Part shown: positions 9,115 through 18,300 of the stretch, in pieces
Layout of the letters: every line of letters starts with the position of its first letter
Position numbering within the stretch: the first letter of the stretch is position 1
Assembly: GCF_016860525.1 (NCBI RefSeq)
Contig: NZ_BNEA01000001.1
Span: forward strand, 1,845,432 to 1,909,431
Length of the DNA stretch: 64,000 nucleotides
Direction: 5' to 3'
From: Streptomyces rubradiris
Lineage (GTDB): Bacteria; Actinomycetota; Actinomycetes; Streptomycetales; Streptomycetaceae
Program-made: the position numbers and the translations under genes
The notes under the pieces: generated by a model
Database searches by the model: none
The model's input: the letters and a program-made list of their open reading frames with translations, nothing else
Told to the model about the DNA's origin: nothing

Positions 9115-9738
9115 ATGACCGCGCCCGTCGTCCACTCGCTGCGCGAGCAGATCCGCGAGCACATCGTGGAGGGAATCGTCAGCGGGCGCTGGCAGCCGGG
9201 TGAGCGGATCGTGGAGCGGCGGATCGCGACCGAGCTGGAGGTCAGCCAGACCCCGGTGCGGGAGGCGCTGCGCGAGCTGGAGTCGCTGCGGCTGATCGAG
9301 TCGGCCCCGAACAAGGGCGTGCGCGTCCGCAATCTGACGGCGGCCGACCTGGAGGAGAGCTACCCGGTCCGGGCGGGCCTGGAGGCGATCGCCGCCGAGC
9401 TGGCGGCGGAGCGGCTCGCGGAGGACTGCTCGGCGCTGGAGCCGCACGTCGCGGCGCTGTACGAGGCCGACCGGAAGGCCGACGGCACGGCCCAGGTGCG
9501 GCACACGGTCGGCTTCCACCGGGAGCTGGTGCGGGCCGCGCACAACTCGGTGCTGCTGCACACCTGGGAGGGCCTGGGCATCGAGGTGTTCACGGCGCTG
9601 TCGATCCGCTGGCTGGGCACGGTCCAGCAGTCGTACGCCGAGGAGCACGAGGAGCTGGTGCAGGCGTTCCAGCGCCGTGATCCGCGGATCGCCGAGCTGG
9701 TGAAGGCGCATGTGCTGGGGTGCGCGCCGCGCGCCTGA
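9115..9738 (+). CDS. GntR-family transcriptional regulator (FadR/FCD subfamily)
   Basis: The 207-residue protein has an N-terminal winged helix-turn-helix (about residues 8-72, with GRWQPGERIVERRIATELEV and QTPVREALRELE). An all-helical FCD-type ligand-binding domain follows (about 80-205) and includes VGFHRELVRAAHNSVLL. Members sense small carboxylates. It lies between sucB and aceE, on the same strand and 259 bases before aceE, so it may control pyruvate dehydrogenase as PdhR does in enterobacteria. That is inference. ATG 9115 has a good AAGGAG site. Candidate operators are the palindromes at 9787-9821 and 9854-9884. Confidence 0.9.
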   Translation: MTAPVVHSLREQIREHIVEGIVSGRWQPGERIVERRIATELEVSQTPVREALRELESLRLIESAPNKGVRVRNLTAADLEESYPVRAGLEAIAAELAAERLAEDCSALEPHVAALYEADRKADGTAQVRHTVGFHRELVRAAHNSVLLHTWEGLGIEVFTALSIRWLGTVQQSYAEEHEELVQAFQRRDPRIAELVKAHVLGCAPRA

Positions 9739-9786
9739 CCCAGCCGAGCATACCCCCGCTCACCTGCGAAAACCCCCCTCCAGAGC

Positions 9787-9821
9787 GGCACCGGGTGCCC
9801 ATTTCCAAGGCACCGGGTGCC
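9787..9821. promoter_or_regulatory. Two direct copies of a 13-bp palindrome upstream of aceE
   Basis: GGCACCGGGTGCC occurs at 9787-9799 and again at 9809-9821. Each copy is itself a perfect palindrome around a central G, and the two are spaced exactly 22 bp apart start to start, about two DNA turns. This arrangement suggests cooperative binding of a dimeric regulator, most simply the adjacent GntR protein. The protein has not been identified experimentally here. Confidence 0.5.
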
Positions 9822-9853
9822 TACTTTCTCGGATTCGAGACTTTTTCCCCCTC

Positions 9854-9884
9854 AACCCTTTGATCGATCATCGATCAGAGGGTT
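9854..9884. promoter_or_regulatory. 31-bp near-perfect palindrome upstream of aceE
   Basis: The 31 bases are symmetric around C9869. The core TGATCGAT-C-ATCGATCA (9861-9877) is perfect, and the flanks AACCCTT and GAGGGTT extend the symmetry with a single mismatch pair. The site is 114 bases before the aceE start and downstream of the GGCACC pair. It is AT-richer than its surroundings and is likely an operator in the aceE promoter or leader region. Confidence 0.5.
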
Positions 9885-9997
9885 ACAGTCGCCGACGGAC
9901 TTCCACCGAAGTCCACTGCCCTGTCCTGCCAAAGACCTAGGGCACCCCCGAACCCTTGACGATGAGGGAACCCCCTTCGACTGAGGAAGGCGGCGAC

Positions 9998-12700
9998 ATG
10001 ACCGACCCCAACGCCATCCAGCCGAGCGCGCTCGACCAGCTCCCCGACCGCGACCCGGAGGAGACCGCCGAATGGCAGGCCTCCCTGGACGCCGTGGCCA
10101 GGGAAGCCGGACCGCACCGCGCCGCATACCTGATGCGCCGCACGCTGGAGCGCGCCGAGGCGGGCGGCATCGCGCTGCCGAAGCTCCTCGAGACCGACTA
10201 CGTCAACACCATCCCCACCTCCGCGGAGCCGGCCCTGCCCGGTGACCCGGAGATGGAGGCCCGGATCACCGCCTGGAACCGCTGGAACGCGGCGGCCATG
10301 GTGACCCGTGGCAGCAAGCACGGCGTCGGCGGCCACATCGCGACCTTCGCCTCGGCCGCCTGGCTGTACGAGACCGGCTTCAACCACTTCTTCAAGGGCA
10401 AGGAGGGCGACGGCTCCGGCGACCAGCTGTACATCCAGGGCCACGCCTCCCCCGGCATCTACGCCCGCGCCTTCCTCGACGGCCGCCTGAACGAGGCGCA
10501 CCTCGACAACTTCCGCCAGGAGGCCGGCGGCAACGGCCTGCCCTCCTACCCGCACCCGCGCCGGCTGCCCTGGCTGTGGGAGTTCCCGACGGTGTCCATG
10601 GGCCTCGGCCCGCTGTCGGCGATCTACCAGGCGCGGTTCAACCGCTACCTGACCAACCGCGGCATCAAGGACGTCTCCGCCTCCCACGTCTGGGCCTTCC
10701 TCGGCGACGGCGAGATGGACGAGCCGGAGTCCACGGCCGCCCTCGCGCTGGCCGCCCGTGAGGAGCTGGACAACCTCACCTTCGTCATCAACTGCAACCT
10801 CCAGCGCCTGGACGGCCCGGTCCGCGCCAACTTCAAGATCGTGCAGGAGCTGGAGGCCCAGTTCCGCGGCGCCGGCTGGAACGTGATCAAGACGCTGTGG
10901 GGCTCGGCCTGGGACGAGCTGTTCGCCCTGGACACCACGGGCGCGCTGGTCCGCCGGCTGCGCGAGGTGCCGGACGCGCAGGTCCAGACGTACCAGACCC
11001 GCGACGCCGCCTACATCCGCGAGGACTTCTTCGGCAAGGACCCGGCGCTGGCCGAGATGGCCAAGCTGCTGAGCGACGACAAGATCCTCGAGTGCTTCCA
11101 CCTCTCGCGCGGTGGTCACGAGGCGAGCAAGGTCTACGCCGCGTACAAGGCCGCCGTCGAGCACAAGGGCGCGCCGACCGTGATCCTGGCCCAGACGGTC
11201 AAGGGCCACACCCTCGGCGAGGGCTTCGCGTCGAAGAACGCCAACCACCAGATGAAGAAGCTGACGGTGGACGAGTTCAAGGCGATGCGCGACCGGCTCG
11301 GCCTGCCGATCAAGGACAGCGACTTCGTCGACGGCGTGGTGCCCTACGGCCACCCGGGCGCCGACTCCCCGGAGGTGCGCTACCTCCAGGAGCGCCGCGC
11401 GGCCCTCGGCGGCCCGGCCCCGGCCCGCCGTACCCACACGCTGCCCGCGCTGCCGGCCCCGGCCGAGAAGGCGTTCGCCTCCTTCGACAAGGGCTCCGGC
11501 TCCCAGAACGTGGCCACCACGATGGCGTTCGTCCGCCTGGTCAAGGACCTGGTCCGCGACAAGGAGACGGGCAAGCGCTGGGTGCCGATCGTCCCGGACG
11601 AGGCGCGCACCTTCGGCATGGAGAGCCTCTTCCCGTCCCTGGGCATCTACTCGCCCAAGGGCCAGACGTACGAGCCGGTCGACCGTGACCAGCTGATGTA
11701 CTACAAGGAGGCCAAGAACGGCCAGATCCTCAACGAGGGGATCACCGAGGCCGGTTCGATGGCCGACTTCATCGCCGCTTCGACGTCGTACGCGACGCAC
11801 GGCGAGGCGATGATCCCGTTCTACATCTTCTACTCGATGTTCGGCTGGCAGCGCACGGCCGACCAGATGTGGCAGCTCGGCGACCAGCTCGGCCGCGGCT
11901 TCCTGGTCGGCGCGACGGCGGGCCGTACGACCCTGACGGGCGAGGGCCTCCAGCACGCCGACGGCCACTCCCCGATGATCGCGGCGACCAACCCGGCCGC
12001 GCTGACGTACGACCCCGCGTTCGCCTACGAGATCGCGGTGATCGTCCGTGAGGGTCTGCGCCGGATGTACGGCGAGGCCAAGCCGGGCGAGGACCAGAAC
12101 GTCTTCTACTACCTGACGGTCTACAACGAGCCGCTGCCGCAGCCGGCCAAGCCGCAGGGCCTCGGCATCGACGAGGGCATCGTCAAGGGCCTGTACCGCT
12201 TCAACACGGCCGAGTCCGCGGGCATCACCGTGGCGGCGGACGCCCCGCGCATCCAGCTGCTGGGCTCCGGCACGGCGATCCACTGGGCCCTCAAGGCGCA
12301 GAAGCTGCTGGCCGAGGAGTGGGGCGTGGCCGCGGACGTGTGGTCCGCGACCTCCTGGACCGAGCTGCGCAGGGACGCGCTGGAGGCCGACGCGGCGCTG
12401 CTGCGCGGCGAGGACCGGGTGCCGTACGTCCGCCAGGCCCTGCAGGGCGCCGAGGGTCCGGTGCTCGCGGTGTCCGACTACATGCGCCAGGTCCCGGACC
12501 AGATCGCGCAGTGGGTCGAGCAGGACTGGTCCTCGCTGGGCGCCGACGGCTTCGGCCTGTCGGACACCCGTGAGGCCGCCCGCCGCCACTTCGGCGTCGA
12601 CGCCGAGTCGATCGTCGTGGCCGCCCTGTCCCAGCTCGCCCGCCGCGGCGAGATCAAGGCGACGGCGGTCAAGGAGGCCCGGGAGAAGTACGGGCTGTAA
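9998..12700 (+). CDS. aceE: Pyruvate dehydrogenase E1 component, homodimeric type
   Basis: AceE decarboxylates pyruvate using thiamine diphosphate and acetylates the lipoyl group of E2. ATG 9998 follows GAGGAAGG at 7-base spacing and gives 900 residues, the usual length of the homodimeric E1. The TPP/Mg motif starts at GDGEMDEPE (residue 236) and ends near NCNLQRLDG. Other familiar stretches are [33 protein letters not shown] and [18 protein letters not shown]. It is monocistronic, with palindromes upstream and a tight terminator at 12719-12742. E2 and E3 are encoded 1-4 kb upstream. Confidence 0.97.
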   Translation: MTDPNAIQPSALDQLPDRDPEETAEWQASLDAVAREAGPHRAAYLMRRTLERAEAGGIALPKLLETDYVNTIPTSAEPALPGDPEMEARITAWNRWNAAAMVTRGSKHGVGGHIATFASAAWLYETGFNHFFKGKEGDGSGDQLYIQGHASPGIYARAFLDGRLNEAHLDNFRQEAGGNGLPSYPHPRRLPWLWEFPTVSMGLGPLSAIYQARFNRYLTNRGIKDVSASHVWAFLGDGEMDEPESTAALALAAREELDNLTFVINCNLQRLDGPVRANFKIVQELEAQFRGAGWNVIKTLWGSAWDELFALDTTGALVRRLREVPDAQVQTYQTRDAAYIREDFFGKDPALAEMAKLLSDDKILECFHLSRGGHEASKVYAAYKAAVEHKGAPTVILAQTVKGHTLGEGFASKNANHQMKKLTVDEFKAMRDRLGLPIKDSDFVDGVVPYGHPGADSPEVRYLQERRAALGGPAPARRTHTLPALPAPAEKAFASFDKGSGSQNVATTMAFVRLVKDLVRDKETGKRWVPIVPDEARTFGMESLFPSLGIYSPKGQTYEPVDRDQLMYYKEAKNGQILNEGITEAGSMADFIAASTSYATHGEAMIPFYIFYSMFGWQRTADQMWQLGDQLGRGFLVGATAGRTTLTGEGLQHADGHSPMIAATNPAALTYDPAFAYEIAVIVREGLRRMYGEAKPGEDQNVFYYLTVYNEPLPQPAKPQGLGIDEGIVKGLYRFNTAESAGITVAADAPRIQLLGSGTAIHWALKAQKLLAEEWGVAADVWSATSWTELRRDALEADAALLRGEDRVPYVRQALQGAEGPVLAVSDYMRQVPDQIAQWVEQDWSSLGADGFGLSDTREAARRHFGVDAESIVVAALSQLARRGEIKATAVKEAREKYGL

Positions 12701-12718
12701 CGGACCGGTCAGGTGAGC

Positions 12719-12742
12719 AGGCCCCCGCTTCGGCGGGGGCCT
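12719..12742. terminator. Hairpin after aceE
   Basis: A 10-bp perfect stem (AGGCCCCCGC / GCGGGGGCCT) with a TTCG tetraloop, followed by CTTTG, lies 19 bases past the aceE stop. It ends just before the WYL regulator start. Confidence 0.85.
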
Positions 12743-12760
12743 CTTTGCCATCATGGGCGC

Positions 12761-13744
12761 ATGCGTGCGGCGCGGCTCATCAAGATGGTTCTGTTGCTCC
12801 AGTCCCGGCCCGTCATGACCGCCGCCGAGCTGGCGCGGGAGCTGGAGGTGTCGGAGCGGACCGTGACGCGGGACGCCCAGGCGTTGTCCGAGGCGGGCGT
12901 GCCGGTGTACGCCGACCGGGGGCGGGCCGGGGGGTACCGGCTGGTCGGGGGGTACCGGACGCGGCTGACCGGGCTGGCCCGCGGCGAGGCCGAGGCGCTG
13001 TTCCTGAGCGGGGTGCCGGGGGCGCTGCGGGAGATGGGCCTGGCGGACGCCGCCTCGGCGGCCCGGCTGAAGGTGTCGGCGGCCCTGCTGCCCTCGCTGC
13101 GGGACGCCCCGGACGCCGCCGCGCAGCGCTTCCACCTGGACGCGCCCGCCTGGTTCCGGGAGCCCGAGACGCCCGCGCTGCTCCCGGTGCTCGCCGAGGC
13201 GGTGTGGGACGACGGCCGGGTCCTCGCCCGGTACCGGCGCGCGGAGGACACGGTGGAGCGGCGGCTGGAACCGTACGGGCTCGTGCTGAAGGCCGGTGTC
13301 TGGTACCTGTGCGCGCGGGTGGCCGGAAACGGCTCCTTCCGCACGTACCGGATCGACCGGTTCACCGCCGTGGACCCGCTGGGCGAGCGGTTCGACCGCG
13401 ATCCGGAGTTCGATCTGCCGGGTTTCTGGGCGGAGCAGGCCGAGCGGTTCGCCCGGTCGATCCTGCGTGCCGAGGTCGTCGTACGGCTCTCCCCCCAGGG
13501 CGTGCGCCGGCTGCCGCACGCCGTGGATCCGCTCGCCGCGCGGACCGCCCTCGCGGAGCCGGGCGCGCCGGACGCGGCGGGCCGGGTGACGGTGACACTG
13601 CCCGTGGAGTCGGAGGAGGTCGCGTACGAGCAGCTGACGGCGCTCGGGCCGGAGGCCGAGGTACTGGCACCGGCCGCGCTGCGCGAGCGGTTCGCGGCGG
13701 ACGCGGCCCGCGCCGCCGCCCTGTACCACCGCGGGGACGGCTGA
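12761..13744 (+). CDS. WYL-domain transcriptional regulator (YafY-type)
   Basis: The ATG at 12761 gives 327 residues. Residues 1-60 form a DeoR/HTH_11 winged helix (MTAAELARELEVSERTVTRDAQALSEAGVP). The WYL domain spans about 130-220, with the signature GVWYLCARV near residue 185 and FRTYRIDRF after it. A C-terminal WCX-type extension follows. WYL proteins bind nucleic-acid or nucleotide ligands in several systems; the ligand here is unknown. The upstream open frame is extended only because the terminator region lacks stops. The gene lies immediately downstream of the aceE terminator and 59 bases before the DUF4240 gene, so regulation of that neighbour is possible. Confidence 0.9.
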   Translation: MRAARLIKMVLLLQSRPVMTAAELARELEVSERTVTRDAQALSEAGVPVYADRGRAGGYRLVGGYRTRLTGLARGEAEALFLSGVPGALREMGLADAASAARLKVSAALLPSLRDAPDAAAQRFHLDAPAWFREPETPALLPVLAEAVWDDGRVLARYRRAEDTVERRLEPYGLVLKAGVWYLCARVAGNGSFRTYRIDRFTAVDPLGERFDRDPEFDLPGFWAEQAERFARSILRAEVVVRLSPQGVRRLPHAVDPLAARTALAEPGAPDAAGRVTVTLPVESEEVAYEQLTALGPEAEVLAPAALRERFAADAARAAALYHRGDG

Positions 13745-13802
13745 GCACCCCGGCCGTACTCCGGGTGCGTGCCACCGGGTAAGGCCCGATGCTGGTGGCG
13801 TG

Positions 13803-14321
13803 ATGGACGAGACGGAGTTCTGGGAGCTGATCGACTCCAGCCGCGGGGCCGCCGAGGGGGACCCCGAGGAACAGGCCGACCTGCTCGTGGAGCGGCTGCT
13901 GCGGCTGGACCCGGAGCAGGTGCTGGACTTCGCCCGCCACTTCGAGGCCCGCTACAACCGCGCCTACCGCTGGGACCTGTGGGGTGCCGCCTGGCTGCTG
14001 CTGGACGGGTGCAGCGACGACGCGTTCGACTTCTTCCGGTGCTGGCTGATCGGCCAGGGCCGGGAGGTGTTCGAGGGGGCCCTGCACGACCCGGACGCGC
14101 TGGCCGGGCTGCTGGGCGAGTTCGACGAGGAGATCGACGGCGACGGCGAGGAGCTGGGGTACGCGGCGGACGAGGCGTACGAGCGGCTGACCGGCACCGT
14201 CGCCCCCGAGCTGGGCCTCGCCCCGGCCCCGGCCGAGCCCGAGGGCACGCCGCTGGACCTGGAGGACGACCGGGTGCTCGCCGAGCGGTTTCCCCGGTTG
14301 TGGGAGCGGCTGCGGACATGA
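13803..14321 (+). CDS. DUF4240 domain protein
   Basis: The 172-residue acidic cytosolic protein begins MDETEFWELID. It matches the DUF4240 pattern: an N-terminal FWxLI segment, a central YRWDLWGAAWLLLDGCSDDAFDFFRCWLIGQG-like region with conserved Trp and Asp residues, and a YAADEAYERLTG stretch. The function of the family is unknown. GTG 13800 directly precedes the ATG and is an alternative start. It ends 6 bases from the stop of the convergent PGRP amidase gene, leaving no room for a separate terminator. Confidence 0.85.
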   Translation: MDETEFWELIDSSRGAAEGDPEEQADLLVERLLRLDPEQVLDFARHFEARYNRAYRWDLWGAAWLLLDGCSDDAFDFFRCWLIGQGREVFEGALHDPDALAGLLGEFDEEIDGDGEELGYAADEAYERLTGTVAPELGLAPAPAEPEGTPLDLEDDRVLAERFPRLWERLRT

Positions 14322-14326
14322 CGGCC

Positions 14327-15343
14327 TCACGGCTGTTCCCCGTGTCTCCCGCCTCCGGTCGGCTCGGCCCGGCCGGGGCCGCCGCCGGCTTTGACGCCGG
14401 TGCTGGGCGCGGCCGTGGGGCGGGGGGAGGTGCGCGGGCCGTGGGTCTTCAGGGGCGGCGTCACGGCCGGCTTGCGGGGTGGCGTGGTGACCGGCTTCCG
14501 GGAGGGCGTCGCGGCCGGGCGGCCCTGGAGCTGGGCGGCCCGTTCCCGGATGGCCGGGAGGCGGGCGGTCAGGGCCGCGCCGGGGCAGCTGGTGTGGAAT
14601 CCGGCGTCGTGCCCGGCGAGGGCGGGCAGGGTGGCGGTGGCACCCGACCGGTAGCGGCTCTCTCCGCTGCTGGACACCAGCCGGGCCCGGCCGCGCGGGT
14701 CGATGTCGGCGAGCCCGAGCTTCCAGGCCGCGAGGGCGGCGATGGCCTCGGTCATGGCCCGGGGCACGGGGACGCCGGCGGTGAAGGTGCCGAGGGCGGC
14801 GATCCCGGCGGTGCGGTGGTTGAAGCCCTGGGAGTGGGCGCCGGTGACGGGCCGGTCGACGCCTCCGGCCCGGCCCTCGTAGATGGTGCCGCAGCGGTCG
14901 ACGAGGAAGTTGTAGCCGATGTCGTCCCAGTGCCGGGCGCCGGTCTGGCCGGCGTACAGGCCGCGGATGATGCGCGGCGCGTCGGCGCAGGCGTAGTCGT
15001 TGGGCGAGTCGGTGTGGTGCAGGAAGACGGCCACCACCTTGTCGTCGTAGCGCGGGGGCGGCTGGGTGTGCCCGGTGACGCGGTCCAGCCAGGCGGAGCG
15101 CGGCACGATGCGCGGCCGGGCGGCCCGGTGCCCGGCGGGCGGCCGGGCTCCGGCGGCGGGGCGGTCGGGGCGGGCGGCGGCGCGCTCGGCGCCGCGGGCG
15201 CACAGGACCAGAGCGCCGACGGCGAGCAGCCCGGGCAGGCAGCCGAGCAGCACCAGCAGCGCCCCGGGTATCCGCCGTGCGGTACGGGGGCTCCCCGCGG
15301 CGGGCCGTGCCGGGGCCTGCGGGGCTCTTCGGAGGACACGCAT
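14327..15343 (-). CDS. Membrane-anchored PGRP-type N-acetylmuramoyl-L-alanine amidase
   Basis: The 338-residue protein has one N-terminal membrane segment (about 26-48) and a Pro/Arg linker. A PGRP/type 2 amidase domain (about 77-265) follows, then a Pro-Lys-rich disordered tail. Zinc-ligand candidates are the His in FLHHT (109/110), H245 in AGHDAGF and C253 in TSCPG, all present, so the enzyme should be active on peptidoglycan stem peptides outside the membrane. The substrate-site stretch DIGYNFLVDRCGTIYEGRAGG is intact. The ATG at 15343 begins just before the hydrophobic segment. It is divergent from the MarP-like protease gene, which also acts at the envelope. Confidence 0.88.
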   Translation of the reverse strand: MRVLRRAPQAPARPAAGSPRTARRIPGALLVLLGCLPGLLAVGALVLCARGAERAAARPDRPAAGARPPAGHRAARPRIVPRSAWLDRVTGHTQPPPRYDDKVVAVFLHHTDSPNDYACADAPRIIRGLYAGQTGARHWDDIGYNFLVDRCGTIYEGRAGGVDRPVTGAHSQGFNHRTAGIAALGTFTAGVPVPRAMTEAIAALAAWKLGLADIDPRGRARLVSSSGESRYRSGATATLPALAGHDAGFHTSCPGAALTARLPAIRERAAQLQGRPAATPSRKPVTTPPRKPAVTPPLKTHGPRTSPRPTAAPSTGVKAGGGPGRAEPTGGGRHGEQP

Positions 15344-15451
15344 GATCCCACTGTCAAGCCGCCGGGCCGTACCCGCGCCGCGCGCTCTGCCACCTGGCGG
15401 AACCTTCGTCCCGGTCCGGGTCAGTTCCGGGGGACGGGAAAGGCGGCTGCC

Positions 15452-16633
15452 GTGAACCTGCTGGATCTGCTGCTCGCCGTGGTGGCCGTCTGCTCCGCGG
15501 TGTCGGGATACCGGCGCGGGCTGGTGGCCGGGTGCGTCTCGCTGGCCGGGTTCGCGGGCGGCGCGGCCGTCGGGATGTGGCTGCTGCCGTGGACGACGGG
15601 CCAGGTGCGGGGTTCGGCGGCGGTCACGGCGCTCGCCGCGGTGACGCTGCTGGTGCCGGCGGTGCTGGGGCGCGGGCTGGCGGGCCGGCCGGCGCGGCGG
15701 CTGCGCGGGCGGCTGGACCGGGGCCCGCTGCGGGCGGCGGACGGGGTCGGGGGCGCGGCGGTGAACGCGGTCGCGGTGCTGGTGGTGGCGGGGGTGGCGG
15801 CGGGCGTGCTGGGCGCGGCCCCGGCCCCGGCGCTGACGGCGGAAGTACGGGAGTCGACCCTGCTGAGCGCGGTGCGGCAGCGGATGCCCGAGACCACGCC
15901 CGCCTGGTTCGCGCGGGCCACGTCCGCGCTGTCCGGGGCGGGCCTCCCACGGGTGTCCGGCCCGTTCGGGTCCGAGTCGGCGGCCCCGGCGGCCCGGCCG
16001 GGAAGCGACGGTGTCACCCCGGCCGCGACCCGGGCGGCCCGGCGCAGCACGGTCAAGATCGAGGGGTTCGCGGGCGCCGAGGGCCGCGAGGGCAGCGGGT
16101 TCGTCTACGCGTCCGGGCGGGTGCTGACCAACGCGCACGTGGTGGCCGGCATCGACCGGCCGGGCGTGCGGGTCGGCGGGGCCGGGCGGTCGTACCCGGC
16201 CCGGGTGGTGCTGTTCGACCCGGGCCGGGACGTGGCGGTGCTGTACGTGCCCGGGCTGCGCGCTCCGGCGCTGCGGTTCGCCCCGGACGCCGGGCGCGGG
16301 GAAGCGGCGGTGGTGGCGGGCTACCCGGAGGACGGGGGCCTGGACCTGCGGACGGCGTCGGTCACGGGCCGGGTGCGGGCGGTCGGCCCGGACATCTACG
16401 ACGAGCGCACCCTCACCCGGGACGTGTACACGATCCGCTCCGAGGTCCTGCCGGGCAATTCCGGGGGCCCGCTGCTGACCCGGGACGGCCGGGTGCTCGG
16501 GATGGTCTTCGCCCGGTCCGCCTCGGACGCGGGGACGGGGTATGTGCTGACGGCGGCCGAGCTGACGGGCGACGCCCGGCGGGCGGCCACGGCGACGGCG
16601 CGGGTGGACACCGGGGAACTGGTCGCCGCGTAG
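15452..16633 (+). CDS. MarP-like membrane serine protease (CvpA/trypsin)
   Basis: The GTG at 15452 gives 393 residues. The N-terminal ~130 residues contain four membrane segments of the colicin-V-production (CvpA) type. The C-terminal ~190 form a trypsin-like protease with the full triad: H229 (NAHVVAG), D260 (RDVAVL) and S337 (PGNSGGP). Mycobacterial MarP has this architecture; it is a periplasmic protease needed for acid tolerance that activates peptidoglycan hydrolases. The divergent neighbour here is a PGRP amidase, which makes a protease-amidase pairing attractive, but that is inference. The shared upstream region is 108 bases. Confidence 0.9.
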   Translation: MNLLDLLLAVVAVCSAVSGYRRGLVAGCVSLAGFAGGAAVGMWLLPWTTGQVRGSAAVTALAAVTLLVPAVLGRGLAGRPARRLRGRLDRGPLRAADGVGGAAVNAVAVLVVAGVAAGVLGAAPAPALTAEVRESTLLSAVRQRMPETTPAWFARATSALSGAGLPRVSGPFGSESAAPAARPGSDGVTPAATRAARRSTVKIEGFAGAEGREGSGFVYASGRVLTNAHVVAGIDRPGVRVGGAGRSYPARVVLFDPGRDVAVLYVPGLRAPALRFAPDAGRGEAAVVAGYPEDGGLDLRTASVTGRVRAVGPDIYDERTLTRDVYTIRSEVLPGNSGGPLLTRDGRVLGMVFARSASDAGTGYVLTAAELTGDARRAATATARVDTGELVAA

Positions 16634-16661
16634 CGCCACCGGGGCTTGGTGTCCCCTGTGT

Positions 16662-17150
16662 TCACAGGGCCCGGCCCATGCACACGTCGTCGACGTAGCG
16701 GCCGTCGAGGAAGAACTCCCCCGGCAGCACGCCCTCGACGGCGAAGCCCTCGGACTCGTACAGCGTCCGGGCCGGGGTGTTGTGCCCGAGCACCCGCAGG
16801 GTCAGCCGGCGGGCGCCGCGCTCGCGCGCGGTGTCGACGGCGGCCCGGATCAGCGCGCGCCCGACGCCCCGGCCGCGCGCCTCGCCGGCGACGGCGAACC
16901 CCTGGATCTGCAGGACGTGCGCGTTGGAGGCGAGCGGGGTGGGGCGGGCGAGGCGGACGTAGCCGAGCAGGCGTCCGCCGTCCTCGGCTACGAGGAAGTC
17001 CTCCGGGGGGTGCCTGTCGTCGAAGAACGGCGGGTACGGCGGCGCCGGCCGGGGTGTGACGGCGTGCAGGGTGGACCAGGTGGCCCGGTCGAGGAGGGCG
17101 AGTTCCTCCTCGTCGCGGGCCTGGGCGGTGCGTATGCGGGGGTCGGGCAT
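16662..17150 (-). CDS. GNAT-family N-acetyltransferase
   Basis: The 162-residue protein has a single GNAT fold. The acetyl-CoA-binding motif A is visible as VAGEARGRGVGRALIRAAVDTARERGA, preceded by the beta-strand HVLQIQGFAV and followed by LRVLGHNTPARTLYESEGF, the usual C-terminal part. The start at 17150 (MPDPRIRTAQ) was chosen over the open-frame extension to 17186 because the domain begins here. The substrate cannot be told; a small-molecule amine or protein N-terminus (RimI-like) is possible. It is convergent with the MarP gene. Confidence 0.88.
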   Translation of the reverse strand: MPDPRIRTAQARDEEELALLDRATWSTLHAVTPRPAPPYPPFFDDRHPPEDFLVAEDGGRLLGYVRLARPTPLASNAHVLQIQGFAVAGEARGRGVGRALIRAAVDTARERGARRLTLRVLGHNTPARTLYESEGFAVEGVLPGEFFLDGRYVDDVCMGRAL

Positions 17151-17224
17151 GGCGATCACCCTAGGCCGCGCCGTCCGGGCGTCCAACGGGTTTCCGGGGT
17201 GCGGGTGGGGTCATGCTTGGGGCC

Positions 17225-18118
17225 ATGGAACGTTCACGTATCGCGGTGGCCGGCGCGTCCGGTCTCATCGGCGGTGCCCTGGTGCGGTCCCTGGCCGCCG
17301 ACGGGCACGAGGTGGTGCGGCTGGTGCGCCGGGCGCCCGAGAGCCCGGACGAGGTCCACTGGGACCCGGAGCGGGGCCGGGTCGACGCGGTCGGGCTGAC
17401 CGGGTGCGATGTGGTGGTCAATCTGGCGGCGGCCGGGGTGGGCGACCGGCGCTGGACCCCTCAGTACAAGCGGGTGCTGCGGGACAGCCGGGTGCTGGGC
17501 ACGGCCGCGCTCGCCGAGGCGGTGGCCTCGCTGCCCGAGCCGCCCCGGGTGTTCGTGAACGGCAGCGCGATCGGTTTCTACGGCGACACCGGCGGGCGGG
17601 TCGTGGACGAGCACGCGCCTCCCGGCGACGGTTTCCTGGCCCGGCTGTGCGTGGAGTGGGAGGAGGCGGCGGCGCCCGCCGAGGAGGCCGGGGTGCGGAC
17701 GGTGTTCCTGCGCACGGGTCTGGTGGTGGCCCGGGGCGGCGGGGCCTGGGGGCGGCTGTTCCCGCTGTTCCGGGCGGGGCTCGGGGGACGGCTGGGCGAC
17801 GGGCGGCAGTACTGGTCGTACATCGCGCTGCACGACGAGGTGGCCGCGATCCGGCATCTCGTCGACCGGGAGGACCTGTCCGGCCCGTTCAACCTGACCG
17901 CCCCGCAGCCGCTGACGAACCGGGAGATCACCGCGGCGATGGGCCGGGTGCTGCACCGGCCGGCGGTGTGCGCGGTGCCCGGCGCGGTGCTGCGCGCGGT
18001 CCTCGGGGAGATGGCCGGGGATGTGCTGGGCAGTCAGCGGGTGGTGCCCAAGCGGCTGCTGGAGTCGGGCTTCCGGTTCGCGTTTCCCGGCATCGAGGAG
18101 GCGATCCGCGCGGCGTGA
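17225..18118 (+). CDS. TIGR01777-family NAD(P)-dependent epimerase (YfcH-like)
   Basis: The 297-residue protein starts MERSRIAVAGASGLIGGALVR, a Rossmann GxxGxxG motif. It carries the family stretch FVNGSAIGFYGDTGG and ends with the DUF1731 C-terminal domain (VPKRLLESGFRFAFPGIEEAI). Members are SDR-superfamily proteins of unknown substrate, widespread next to lipoyl-synthesis genes in actinobacteria. Here lipB and lipA are 3 kb downstream. ATG 17225 was chosen over the in-frame 17213 start because the fold begins there. Confidence 0.9.
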   Translation: MERSRIAVAGASGLIGGALVRSLAADGHEVVRLVRRAPESPDEVHWDPERGRVDAVGLTGCDVVVNLAAAGVGDRRWTPQYKRVLRDSRVLGTAALAEAVASLPEPPRVFVNGSAIGFYGDTGGRVVDEHAPPGDGFLARLCVEWEEAAAPAEEAGVRTVFLRTGLVVARGGGAWGRLFPLFRAGLGGRLGDGRQYWSYIALHDEVAAIRHLVDREDLSGPFNLTAPQPLTNREITAAMGRVLHRPAVCAVPGAVLRAVLGEMAGDVLGSQRVVPKRLLESGFRFAFPGIEEAIRAA

Positions 18119-18300
18119 TGAGCCGATTGCAACACGGGCGAACAAAAGTGACCGTATGCGACCTCCATGCGACCGTGCCCTGTTGATGCGCGACTCCTCC
18201 TGACCGATCACCGCCCTAACCTCGATCCGAACTCGGGTATCCGTGGCGCCAGTCGGAGGCATGGCTCCTCCACCGGCCGCGTAACCACAGGAGGGGCCTC

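Noticed and set aside
9875..13729. A 1284-residue minus-strand frame opposite aceE and the WYL gene
   Set aside because: The composition is a shadow (His/Arg/Gly/Val-rich), no motifs are seen, and it overlaps two strongly supported genes on the other strand.
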